A stretch of 64,000 nt of DNA from contig NZ_WVID01000019.1 of the NCBI RefSeq assembly GCF_010091925.1, forward strand, positions 62,001-126,000. Direction: 5' to 3'. The first letter of the stretch is position 1, and each line of letters opens with the position of its first letter. The position numbers and the translations under genes were made by a program. This DNA comes from Nostoc sp. B(2019) (lineage in GTDB: Bacteria; Cyanobacteriota; Cyanobacteriia; Cyanobacteriales; Nostocaceae). Below are positions 41,728 through 49,463 of this stretch, piece by piece. A model generated the notes under the pieces. The model was not told the origin of the DNA. It made no database searches and worked only from the letters and a program-made list of their open reading frames with translations.

Positions 41728-43407
41728 TTAAAAAGTGAAAGTAGTACGCAGTGTACCAACATAAACAGTATCGTTTGTGTCATTATGCTCAGGATTGAAG
41801 ATGACTAACAAACCGGGGGTAACGGCAATATTATCAGTGAGTTGCAGTTTGTACAGCCCCTCCAGGTGATAGGATGTGCCGTCATCTTCACGACGAACAC
41901 CGTTTGCCTGGATAAAATCGTTGTCAGTCGCTTTAGGTGGTTGACCAAAAATAAAACCAAGCACGTTACCTTGTTTGCCAAAGTCTCTCAAAGAAAGGGT
42001 AGCCGCCCAATAGTTAAAGTCTGCTTCATCACCCTGTTGAGCACCACTCTGAGCTTGTGCATCGCTGAAACCATACCAACCACCAATAGTAATATTAGGG
42101 CTTGGTTTAAAGCTAGCTTCTACACCGTAGTGGTTAGCAGTCAAAGCAGCACCTTGAAAGGGGTTATTTGCATAGACGCTGCCTGTGGAGCTAAATAGGT
42201 TAATCTGTCCTCCATTTTGGTAGGTACGAGCGTAGGTCAAACCAACATTTAATGCCTGAGTGGGCTGGAAAGATATCTGACCAAAGGCTGCATAGGAACC
42301 ATCGAAAAGACCGGAACCATCGCTAGGATCGTTAGCTCTGCCAGCTAGATAAGCTACAGATGCAGTGAAAGCTCCTTTGGGATTGAAGATTAGGGTCGCA
42401 CCTGCACCGCCCTCTCCTTGACGATAAATGGGGCTGAACCGACCATAGCGGGAAATAGAACCTTTACCGCTGCTTTGAAGGTCAGGGTTGAAGGTGTTAA
42501 TGCTGTTTTCGTACAACAAACCACCGGCAGCATCAACCTGGACGCGCACTGCATCGCTCAGGTTAAAAGCGTAGTTAACTTTATCGATTAAAGCATCGTT
42601 ATTTTCATTCCCGTCAAACGATAGACGGGTCATGTTTGTACCCGTTACATTCGTACCGTATGGGCTAATATTCCGGCTTTGGATACGAATTTCTAAATTG
42701 TCTTTTCCAGTAAAACTAGAGTTCAATTTCAGACGAACTCGGTTAGCAAAAATAGTATTGGTGTCTAAGTCGGGAGCCGTAGCCTGATCAACACCAGAGG
42801 AAACCGCCCTCTGATCGCTGCCAAAAACATCAGACACGTTAAAAATTGCTTCCCCAGTTAGCTTGGTAGTAGTGGAAAATTGATTAGCTTCTAGTTCAGA
42901 AGTGCGAGCTTCTAAGGAATCCACACGACCACGCAGAGTTGCCAGTTCAGCGGAAAATTCTTCTTGTAAGCGCTGTAAGGTAGCTAAATCTTGCTTGGTT
43001 ACCAGGTCTGCTGTAGCAGTGGCAATCAATTCGTTAACTCGGTCTAAACAGGCGTTCAAACCAGCGGCAAATTCATAACGCGTCAAAGCACGGTTGCCAC
43101 GATAGGTACTATTGGGATAGCCTGCAATACAACCGTAGCGTTCAACTAAAGACTGCAAGGCTTGGAATGCCCAGTCTGTGGGTTGTACGTCAGAAAACTG
43201 AGAAACTGATGTGACTTGACCGAAGTTGTCTGATTGGGCAGTCAACTGGTCTACAGTTATTACCTGTTCGTTAGCCTCAGCTGCTAAGGCGCTGTTAGCA
43301 GCGAAAAATATAGCGGCAACAATAACTGGACTGAGCCTTAGAACATTCCAGAATGGCTTGGTCATGATTCTTTTTTCACTCACACCTAAATTTGATTCCG
43401 ACATGAT
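41728..43407 (-). CDS. SLH-domain OprB-type outer-membrane porin
   Basis: The protein has about 559 residues from MSESNLG; starts at 43449 (GTG) and 43365 are alternatives. A signal peptide (VIVAAIFFAANSALAAEA) is followed by an SLH motif (DVQPTDWAFQALQSLVERYGCIAGYP...LTRYEFAAGLNACLDRV), a coiled coil (LQRLQEEFSAELATLRGRVDSLEARTSELE) and a strand-rich barrel ending in Phe. Cyanobacterial porins of this family take up iron and other inorganic ions. RppA-type box 6 precedes it, so it may be adjusted under metal stress. Confidence 0.88.
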   Translation of the reverse strand: MMSESNLGVSEKRIMTKPFWNVLRLSPVIVAAIFFAANSALAAEANEQVITVDQLTAQSDNFGQVTSVSQFSDVQPTDWAFQALQSLVERYGCIAGYPNSTYRGNRALTRYEFAAGLNACLDRVNELIATATADLVTKQDLATLQRLQEEFSAELATLRGRVDSLEARTSELEANQFSTTTKLTGEAIFNVSDVFGSDQRAVSSGVDQATAPDLDTNTIFANRVRLKLNSSFTGKDNLEIRIQSRNISPYGTNVTGTNMTRLSFDGNENNDALIDKVNYAFNLSDAVRVQVDAAGGLLYENSINTFNPDLQSSGKGSISRYGRFSPIYRQGEGGAGATLIFNPKGAFTASVAYLAGRANDPSDGSGLFDGSYAAFGQISFQPTQALNVGLTYARTYQNGGQINLFSSTGSVYANNPFQGAALTANHYGVEASFKPSPNITIGGWYGFSDAQAQSGAQQGDEADFNYWAATLSLRDFGKQGNVLGFIFGQPPKATDNDFIQANGVRREDDGTSYHLEGLYKLQLTDNIAVTPGLLVIFNPEHNDTNDTVYVGTLRTTFTF

Positions 43408-43476
43408 TTCTTGTCTCTTCAAACCTGAAAATCTATTTACAGGATTCACTCCTATAACTAGATTCTCAGAGCATGA

Positions 43477-43493
43477 TGAAATTAGGATGAAAT
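43477..43493 (-). promoter_or_regulatory. RppA-type box 6 (porin)
   Basis: TGAAAT at 43477 and 43488, 70 bp upstream of the porin start. Confidence 0.65.
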
Positions 43494-43620
43494 CACAGGT
43501 TAATGATAGGTTAATGAATCAAAAAACCACCAAACACGCATCTATCACAATTTACATCCCTACTTCTGTCAACATGACATCCCTAGACACCAGCTCCTTA
43601 CACTCTAAGAATTGCTCTGA

Positions 43621-44106
43621 CTACGGATAGGTCTGAACCAGAGCTAGACCAAGTGGAATTTCTTGCGTGAATCCAACTTGATTGGCATAGACTTGGTACT
43701 GCCAAGTTGCACCATAGCCTGGTTCATAGGTTTGAGTATTGACTCCTCTCATTAAAATTGAGAGTTTTGTCTCAGGGTCTATTGGTTGTGAAAAAGCTAC
43801 TGTAGCTTTTTGTCCATTAATAGAAACTGTCGTGGGAATTTTTTGCCCTGATTGATTTTTTACCTCAATTCCTCTATCAATTTTCACTCCTTCAGGCAAA
43901 TTAATTGTAAGTCCTGCCAGAGGTTTACCCTGCACATGGACTTCAAATTTGTGAGTAGCATCTGTGGCATAAGTAGTATTAGGAGTAGCAGCACTTTTCA
44001 TTAAATGGGAAGCGCTAAAATCACCTGGTTTACCGCTTGCAAAAACAGCATCAACTGAAGATGTAAATGCCAGTGTGAATACAACAGCATAAATCAATTT
44101 TTTCAT
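43621..44106 (-). CDS. DUF2808 periplasmic protein, copy 1
   Basis: A 161-residue protein starting at MKKLIY with AGGAG eight bases upstream. A signal peptide covers about 1-23. The mature part is beta-rich with the DUF2808 pattern FEVHVQGKPLAGLTINLPEGV...IEVKNQSGQKI and a C-terminal EIPLGLALVQTYP. It is one of three tandem copies, each with its own box. The family is cyanobacterial, exported and uncharacterised. Co-location with metal genes suggests a stress role. Confidence 0.82.
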   Translation of the reverse strand: MKKLIYAVVFTLAFTSSVDAVFASGKPGDFSASHLMKSAATPNTTYATDATHKFEVHVQGKPLAGLTINLPEGVKIDRGIEVKNQSGQKIPTTVSINGQKATVAFSQPIDPETKLSILMRGVNTQTYEPGYGATWQYQVYANQVGFTQEIPLGLALVQTYP

Positions 44107-44166
44107 TTTGATTCTCCTCAAAACCTAGTTCAATTTCCTTTCTATTATCAGTTTGACATTCACAGA

Positions 44167-44183
44167 TGAAATCTCAATGAAAT
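44167..44183 (-). promoter_or_regulatory. RppA-type box 7 (DUF2808 copy 1)
   Basis: TGAAAT at 44167 and 44178, TGACA at 44154, 61 bp upstream of the start. Confidence 0.7.
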
Positions 44184-44216
44184 CCCATAGTTTATTACTG
44201 AAAAAATAATGTTGCA

Positions 44217-44702
44217 TTAGTAAGTACGAAACCAAGCAACACCTATGGGAATTTCTGCATCAATGCCAACCTCTCTAGCTGAGAAGCTATAGACAGAACC
44301 ATTACCAAGATTTCGTCTTTTTATTTTATTAAGGTCAATATCAAACTTAGTGTTAGGAGCAACTGGTTCGGCGAAAGCTAGTAGTATTGTTTTACCGTTG
44401 ACAGATACATTAGTGTTAATTTTCTGCCCCTTTTCATCCACGACATCGATATCCTGAATGTTCTTACTTATAGTTACATTGTCTGGAACTTTGACAAGTA
44501 GTTGGGTGACAGCTTTGCTATTTTGGGGAACGTGTAAACGGAAAGTATGTCTAAAAATTCCCCAGCGTGTGGGAGGGAATTGTGAATTTCCATCAAGATG
44601 GGGAACCCTACCATCATCTGTTCTAGCACTTGCATAGCTAGGAGCAATAATAGCTGTGCTACTCAGAGTCAATACAACGGCGTAAATCAATGACCTCTTC
44701 AT
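44217..44702 (-). CDS. DUF2808 periplasmic protein, copy 2
   Basis: A 161-residue protein starting at MKRSLIY with GGAG upstream. The signal peptide ends near SYASA. The mature domain shows RHTFRLHVPQNSKAVTQLLVKVPDNV, DVVDEKGQKINTNVSVNGKT and EIPIGVAWFRTY. It is closer to copy 3 than to copy 1. An RppA-type box lies 234 bp upstream, past the end of copy 3. Confidence 0.82.
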   Translation of the reverse strand: MKRSLIYAVVLTLSSTAIIAPSYASARTDDGRVPHLDGNSQFPPTRWGIFRHTFRLHVPQNSKAVTQLLVKVPDNVTISKNIQDIDVVDEKGQKINTNVSVNGKTILLAFAEPVAPNTKFDIDLNKIKRRNLGNGSVYSFSAREVGIDAEIPIGVAWFRTY

Positions 44703-44935
44703 ATTTATCTCCAAAATAATTAAACACATTAGTTAAAGTGCAGGTTCATGCATCGTGAGTGAATCTGCTCTTAATAGATAGATCAAAACTTGGCAAAGCC
44801 ATATTTAACTACCCCTTGATACAGCCGTTAATCAGGAGAAGTAGGTAGTTAGCTTGCCCTTATCAAGTTCAAATCGTCGGTGATGTTTTGCTAAAGAGGT
44901 ATGCTACCTCTATCTACTAGCATGACAACTCATAA

Positions 44936-44952
44936 TGAAATCAAGATGAAAT
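44936..44952 (-). promoter_or_regulatory. RppA-type box 8 (DUF2808 copy 2)
   Basis: TGAAAT at 44936 and 44947, TGACA at 44923. On the minus strand TTGTCA-N16-TAGCAT follows. Confidence 0.68.
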
Positions 44953-44980
44953 TTAAGCAATTTTCGTTAGAATCTATAAA

Positions 44981-45460
44981 TTAAAATGTGGGAAATTGAG
45001 CTACACCTATAGGAATCTCTGTATCACTACCAACGACTTTGACGGAAAGATGGAAAATAGAAGTAGAATCAAGAGTTGATTGGTATATTTTGTTAAGATT
45101 TATTAGCAACTTAGTAGTGCTAGAAGTAACTGGTTCAGGAAAATCTATAATAATTCTTCTACTATTTAAAGAAATATTAATTTTGATTTTTTGACCTTTA
45201 TCATCTAAGACATCAATATCATTACTTACAGCTACTGTGGATGGAGCATCAATAATTAGCTGGGAAAGAGCCTTGCCCTTTTTAGGAACGTGTAACTGGA
45301 AGGCCAATTTAACTAGTTGCCAACCAGCAGGAGTAGATTGCATATTATTTTCAATATTAGCAACCTTATTATTATCTATTTTCGCATTTGCATAGTCAGG
45401 AGAAATTAAAGCTGTGGTAGCCAGACTACATACAGCAGCATAAATCAATGTTCTCTTCAT
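44981..45460 (-). CDS. DUF2808 periplasmic protein, copy 3
   Basis: A 159-residue protein starting at MKRTLIY. A signal peptide (about 1-26) precedes a domain with LAFQLHVPKKGKALSQLIIDAPSTVAV, DVLDDKGQKIKINISLNSRR and EIPIGVAQFPTF. Together the three copies form an array with separate promoters, which suggests dosage or division of labour within one response. Confidence 0.82.
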   Translation of the reverse strand: MKRTLIYAAVCSLATTALISPDYANAKIDNNKVANIENNMQSTPAGWQLVKLAFQLHVPKKGKALSQLIIDAPSTVAVSNDIDVLDDKGQKIKINISLNSRRIIIDFPEPVTSSTTKLLINLNKIYQSTLDSTSIFHLSVKVVGSDTEIPIGVAQFPTF

Positions 45461-45551
45461 CTTGACTGTTAAATTAACAAACTATCTCAACTAGATTGCA
45501 GATTTATCCTTAGTGAATGAACCTTTACAAAACCAGTGTGACAGGTCACTA

Positions 45552-45568
45552 TGAAATTAAGATGAAAT
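45552..45568 (-). promoter_or_regulatory. RppA-type box 9 (DUF2808 copy 3)
   Basis: TGAAAT at 45552 and 45563, TGACA at 45539, 92 bp upstream of copy 3. Confidence 0.7.
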
Positions 45569-45882
45569 AACTAGCTTGCAAAAATAAATTTAAGATTGCA
45601 AAGCACAAGTTAACTTTTACACGCACTGTAGTATCACCAAAGCCGGAACGTTCTTCTGTGCCACATCCTTTGGGTCTAATACGCACAACATTGTACACTT
45701 CCAGCATGACTTGCATACGTTATAATACCAAATTGCTTTTGGTTGTCATTCTGAGCGAAGCGTTCGCGTAGCGTCTCACAGAGAAGAAACTCACCAAAAG
45801 TTTGGCTACACTGATTTTCGCTCATTTTTAAACAATACAACCTATCTCGATTTGGTATAAATGTTATTAGAAAAATTCCAGA

Positions 45883-45899
45883 TAAAATTAAGATGAAAT
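45883..45899 (-). promoter_or_regulatory. RppA-type box 10 (imperfect)
   Basis: TAAAAT at 45883 and TGAAAT at 45894. One mismatch and no obvious gene within 400 bp; it may be decayed. Confidence 0.35.
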
Positions 45900-45923
45900 A
45901 AATTGCTTTACTTTCATATACGA

Positions 45924-45959
45924 TAAAAAAATGGGCTTATAGTACAACTATAAGCCCAT
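45924..45959 (-). terminator. Intrinsic terminator of the small RNA
   Basis: Stem ATGGGCTTATAG/CTATAAGCCCAT, 5-nt loop, followed on the minus strand by seven T. Confidence 0.8.
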
Positions 45960-45990
45960 CAGAGTTATGAAACATGAGGAGCATGTTCTT
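45924..45990 (-). ncRNA. Small RNA candidate of the RppA-box regulon
   Basis: Box 11, a perfect TATAAT on the minus strand (46003 to 45998), then about 65 nt ending in a perfect 12-bp hairpin (ATGGGCTTATAG and complement) plus T7. An ACATG-CTCCT-CATGT hairpin lies near the predicted 5' end. There is no room for a protein of useful size. Confidence 0.6.
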
Positions 45991-46014
45991 AATATTTATT
46001 ATAAATAACTAAAA

Positions 46015-46031
46015 TGAAATTAAGATGAAAC
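46015..46031 (-). promoter_or_regulatory. RppA-type box 11 (small RNA promoter)
   Basis: TGAAAT at 46015 and TGAAAC at 46026, 11 bp upstream of a consensus -10 on the minus strand, as for PhoB-class activation. Confidence 0.65.
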
Positions 46032-46226
46032 TTTACAGTTTATTTGCTCATTAAGTTAGATTCATTCTAAAAAACATGATTATATAGTTTCGCTTAATTA
46101 ATAATATAAATCTAGGCTTTAAGCCATACCAGAGTGGCACAACTAAAAAGCCTAAAATGACTACTCAACCATAAATTTAGACGACTAAATTTTAGTATTT
46201 GAGCATTAGGACAAAATTTGAGATAA

Positions 46227-47165
46227 CTATTGTACGTCTACCCAAAAATCAGCAGTAATAATTTTCTCATTTCGATTAAATTGTCCCCACATTTTATATT
46301 TTCCTGGTTTCGGGAAACTAGTTATAAAATGAACCTCAGCAGCTGGAGTATTTTTCATCGCATGAGCATGAATATAGTCTGCTTGTGTTAACGGCGATGA
46401 CTGCTTGAGGATGACTAAATGCCCTCTTTCTCCTAAATAAGGTTTCAAATCTTTCAGCGGTTGGTTGCTAACAGCATCTTGTAAATTGAAAATTAAGTGA
46501 ACTTCTTGTCCAGCTTTGATTGTGGGTTGAGATAACTTGAGATTAGCTTTAGTATTACCAAAAGTCTTTGTAGTAGCTAAATCAATCTTAGGTGCAGTTG
46601 GACTGTTACCTGGAACTTCTGCTTTTAACACCGAAACTTGTTCTGCTTTTCCTGCTACTTTGTAATCGCTGAAAAGGCTGTAGCTGCCTGGATGGGGAAA
46701 ATTCGCTTGGACTTCAAAGCGTCCATTTCCTTTATATGTAGGATGAATATGATTAAAAGATTGAAGGTCATCACTGACAACAATAAGATGCATTAATTTT
46801 TCTTGGAATTGATCAAAATTAGCAATTGCTTTACCATTGTTGTCTTGCACTTCAATCACTATAGGTACAGGAGTGTTAAAAGTGATTTTGTCAGCAACTG
46901 TCAGTTTTGCAGTAGCGTTCGCAGGTTCTAACTTGGAATGACCAGAATGTTCGTCACGGGAATTCTCTATATTGTGAGTGTTATGGGGACTTTCTTCAGC
47001 TTTTAATGTTTGGGAATTACCCATATTGTGACCTGCATGGGGATTCGCATTACTTACAGTGGTAGCATTAGAGTCTAGTGTTTCACTTCTATTGACTTGT
47101 GAGGCGCAAGCTTGAGCAACAAAAAAAGTTGAAGTGATGGCAAGTGCAGTAAAAAATCGCTTCAT
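46227..47165 (-). CDS. His/Met-containing exported protein, putative metal-binding
   Basis: A 312-residue protein. A signal sequence ends around FVAQACASQ (C20 could be lipidated but the lipobox is poor). Residues 40-80 are rich in His (PHAGHNMGN, EESPHNTHN, EHSGHSK). Two beta-sandwich domains follow with similar motifs: LMHLIVVSDDLQSFNHIHP and GHLVILKQSSPLTQADYIHAH. The repeated H-L-V-V...H-x-H pattern suggests copper or other metal binding in the periplasm. It lies between RppA-type boxes and next to a CopM-like gene. Confidence 0.7.
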   Translation of the reverse strand: MKRFFTALAITSTFFVAQACASQVNRSETLDSNATTVSNANPHAGHNMGNSQTLKAEESPHNTHNIENSRDEHSGHSKLEPANATAKLTVADKITFNTPVPIVIEVQDNNGKAIANFDQFQEKLMHLIVVSDDLQSFNHIHPTYKGNGRFEVQANFPHPGSYSLFSDYKVAGKAEQVSVLKAEVPGNSPTAPKIDLATTKTFGNTKANLKLSQPTIKAGQEVHLIFNLQDAVSNQPLKDLKPYLGERGHLVILKQSSPLTQADYIHAHAMKNTPAAEVHFITSFPKPGKYKMWGQFNRNEKIITADFWVDVQ

Positions 47166-47402
47166 TTTTCTCCAATTAATAACTGTAATTAAAAAAATAC
47201 CATAACTAGAATATTTCAGAATACAAAACTGCCACGAATAGTATACAAAGAAATTTAGTTAATTTACAGATAATACTTAATCTATACGTAAAGATTCCGC
47301 TAATTCTGCTGGTGCTAGAACTTGGTCTAAGTTTGTTTTGACAATTAAGACCAAAACAATATAGATAGTTACAAGCTATATATTAACTTTTTCATATGCA
47401 AA

Positions 47403-47419
47403 TGAAATTTACATGAAAT
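47403..47419 (-). promoter_or_regulatory. RppA-type box 12
   Basis: TGAAAT at 47403 and 47414, oriented to the His-rich protein gene 238 bp away. Confidence 0.6.
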
Positions 47420-47457
47420 TTCATAACTTATTAGCCAAAGTCCGTAGCATACCTAAA

Positions 47458-47474
47458 TGAAATCAGCATGAAAT
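47458..47474 (-). promoter_or_regulatory. RppA-type box 13
   Basis: TGAAAT at 47458 and 47469, 55 bp (five 11-bp turns) from box 12, so the two boxes share one helical face. Confidence 0.6.
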
Positions 47475-47611
47475 TTAGGCAACTCATTAGGAAGAAATTA
47501 GCATCGTATCATTAGGTAGATGCTCTTATACCAATAATTGCCTAGCGTGAATTATAAGAAGCATAACTACAGCTTCATAACTAATTCACTTATTTAGCTA
47601 GGGAGAAAATT

Positions 47612-47791
47612 ATGACTACAACTAAACTACAAATCTACCCTTGGAAGTTGCATTTAAGCCTGTTTAGAATGCTTGCGTCAGTGCGATCGCCCTTGCTAAT
47701 GCCTATGTGTAGTATCTGCAAGTATGGTAAAGAAACGCGATCGCTAACTAAGTTGAACAATATCGCAAGGTCGTTACTGCCGCAGGTGTAG
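47612..47791 (+). CDS. Possible small protein
   Basis: A 59-codon ORF (MTTTKLQIYPWKLHLSLF...) with GGGAG nine bases before the ATG. It has a Cys pair (CSICKYG) and two HIP1-like sites within. It may be a real short peptide or the start of a decayed gene. Confidence 0.3.
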   Translation: MTTTKLQIYPWKLHLSLFRMLASVRSPLLMPMCSICKYGKETRSLTKLNNIARSLLPQV

Positions 47792-47984
47792 CCTAACTCA
47801 TCTCAAGCATAAAAGCTGAATACATGCTAGCTAATTTGCCTTTCAAGTAGGGAAGGACAGATAGACGAAGACTATCGTTTCTAACCAATGATTTTAGGGC
47901 GCGTATTGACAACGCCTAGCAAAATCCCTGATTGGGAGTTGACATTCTCTAAACCACTTATTTCCTTGAATAGAAGTCATCAAA

Positions 47985-48665
47985 ATGAACAAAAAAGTTT
48001 TAACCTACAGTCTTGTTGCTCTACTGACAGGCACTACGATCGCAGCTTTTCCCATGATTAACAGCGCCAAAGCCAACGATCACAATCAAGTAGAAACCCC
48101 CAATCCAACAAACACAAGCCCTATGCATGGTGGAATGAACATGAGGGCTGAAGTAGATAAGTCGTTTATCGAAATGATGATTCCTCATCATCAAAGTGCT
48201 ACTGAAATGGCTCAGATGGCTTTGAGCCGAGCCAAAAGCCCTGAAGTCAAAAAGCTGGCGCAATCCATCATTTCAGACCAAACCCGCGAAATTCAGCAGA
48301 TGCAGGCTTGGTACAAGCAGTGGTACGGCACTGAAGTCCCTATGAGTGGCATGAATATGGGTAACGGCATGGATGAGGCAATGAAGATTTCTATGCAGCA
48401 GCAAGAGATGATGGATAAAGAGATGATGACAGCCCTACAAAATGCGCCTAACTTTGACCAGGAATTTCTCCGCCAAATGACTCGCCATCACCGAATGGCG
48501 ACGATGATGGCTGGCATGGTTGGTAACAGTGCTAGGCACCCCGAGATTAGAAATTTAGCTCAATCCATTGCCAAGAGTCAAAGCACTGAAATTGCTCAAA
48601 TGCAACAGTTGCTTCAAGTAATGAATACTCAAAATCGAAATACTCCTAATCGTTCGAGTAGGTAA
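47985..48665 (+). CDS. copM: DUF305 periplasmic copper-binding protein, CopM-like
   Basis: A 226-residue protein. The signal peptide (about 1-30) ends at SAKAND. Two DUF305 ferritin-like repeats follow, with Met/His motifs MIPHHQSATEMAQMA and TRHHRMATMMAGM, and a Met-rich link (MSGMNMGNGM, QQQEMMDKEMM). CopM of Synechocystis has this domain and binds copper in the periplasm. Its place by a two-component system and copper pump supports the name. The promoter was not located. Confidence 0.85.
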   Translation: MNKKVLTYSLVALLTGTTIAAFPMINSAKANDHNQVETPNPTNTSPMHGGMNMRAEVDKSFIEMMIPHHQSATEMAQMALSRAKSPEVKKLAQSIISDQTREIQQMQAWYKQWYGTEVPMSGMNMGNGMDEAMKISMQQQEMMDKEMMTALQNAPNFDQEFLRQMTRHHRMATMMAGMVGNSARHPEIRNLAQSIAKSQSTEIAQMQQLLQVMNTQNRNTPNRSSR

Positions 48666-48843
48666 TAACTCAATCTCTCCAAAGAGGGGTGGCATAGCTG
48701 AAAGCAGGATGGGCAGGCTATTACCTACCCCAGCCTCATTAGTAGGGAAATACAGGTGCAACGACTGCAATTCTCGTTGCAGATACTTTGAACACATCTC
48801 ATGCAATATTTTTGAAACCATTAAAAAGAATTTAGCAAAATCA

Positions 48844-48875
48844 CTTGACTCTCCAGCCAGATAGAGAGTCTAAGA
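48844..48875 (+). promoter_or_regulatory. MerR-type operator-promoter 1 (metallochaperone)
   Basis: -35 TTGACT, 20-bp spacer, -10 TAAGAT; the spacer carries the inverted repeat GACTCTC-N10-GAGAGTC. The long spacer is typical of MerR-family activation. Confidence 0.8.
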
Positions 48876-48938
48876 TGAATTCATGAAGTAAGACACTTCA
48901 GAGAGTCTAAAGCTGTAGCAGCTTGTGTACTTTCAGTT

Positions 48939-49019
48939 ATGCCATTTGAAACAGCAATCGAAGAAGCGATACCTTTGGTCGGCGCAGCAATCGCTAACTC
49001 TGGTTATCCTGCTAGCTAA
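48939..49019 (+). pseudogene. HMA-domain remnant
   Basis: A 26-codon reading frame ending in ANSGYPAS, the usual end of HMA-type copper chaperone domains. The CxxC part is missing. It lies directly downstream of operator 1, so an older chaperone copy may have decayed here. Confidence 0.35.
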
Positions 49020-49100
49020 AGCCGTAAACCATTTGAGTCTTCAACTCCTGATTTTCTTAACTCCATCTTTTTACTATCCAAGTTCAAGGTTTTTAACATT

Positions 49101-49295
49101 ATGACACTCCAAATAAAAGTTCCTAATATGGCTTGCTCTGCTTGTGGAGACACCATTACTAAAGCAGTTAAAACAGTTGATCCTACTGCTACGGTTCAAG
49201 CAGATCCAAAAACAAAAATCGTCTTAGTAGATACAAATGCTGACGAAACAGTTATTAAGGAAGCAATTACTACTGCTGGCTATTCTGTCACTTAA
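49101..49295 (+). CDS. HMA-domain copper metallochaperone
   Basis: A 64-residue single HMA domain with the metal motif M-A-C-S-A-C at 10-15 and the fold end ITTAGYSVT. Such Atx1/CopZ-type proteins pass Cu(I) to P-type ATPases. It lies 170 bp before copA and behind MerR operator 1. The two Cys are intact. Confidence 0.88.
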   Translation: MTLQIKVPNMACSACGDTITKAVKTVDPTATVQADPKTKIVLVDTNADETVIKEAITTAGYSVT

Positions 49296-49463
49296 AAGCC
49301 ATCAACAAAGAATAGATCAGCAAACAGAGCAAGGCAACGCTTAGTAAAGTTGCTTGAAAAGCACACAGGCAAAGCTAAGTATAACGGCACTCAGCTATCA
49401 ATCACACCAAAACACCGTTCTTAGAACTCAGTAAAAGCAGCGGCTAAAAAAGCATATTTAACT

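Larger units (their letters stand above)
45461..46226. other. Intergenic region with three boxes and an RNA candidate
   Basis: 766 bp. It holds boxes 9-11, a decayed coding stretch on the minus strand around 45590-45725 (VRIRPKGCGTEERSGFGDTTVRVKV), a dispersed repeat GAGCGAAGCGTTCGCGTAGCGTCTC near 45754, and the small RNA candidate at 45924. No intact gene. Confidence 0.55.
47166..47984. other. Divergent control region with boxes 12 and 13
   Basis: 819 bp between the His-rich protein gene and the DUF305 gene. A minus-strand stretch near 47283-47365 reads LDQVLAPAELAESLRID before a stop and may be the tail of a lost gene. A short ORF lies at 47612. Confidence 0.5.
48666..49100. other. Region with MerR operator and a metallochaperone remnant
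   Basis: 435 bp. It holds the operator at 48844 and, downstream, a 26-codon ORF whose end (TAIEEAIPLVGAAIANSGYPAS) resembles the C-terminus of an HMA metal-binding domain. The intact chaperone gene follows at 49101. Confidence 0.5.

Noticed and set aside
34539-47474. Reading the TGAAAT direct repeats as Pho boxes
   Set aside because: Both have 11-bp phase, but the cyanobacterial Pho box core is based on CTTAAC-type words. The sequence here is TTTCAT, and the local regulator is RppA-like.
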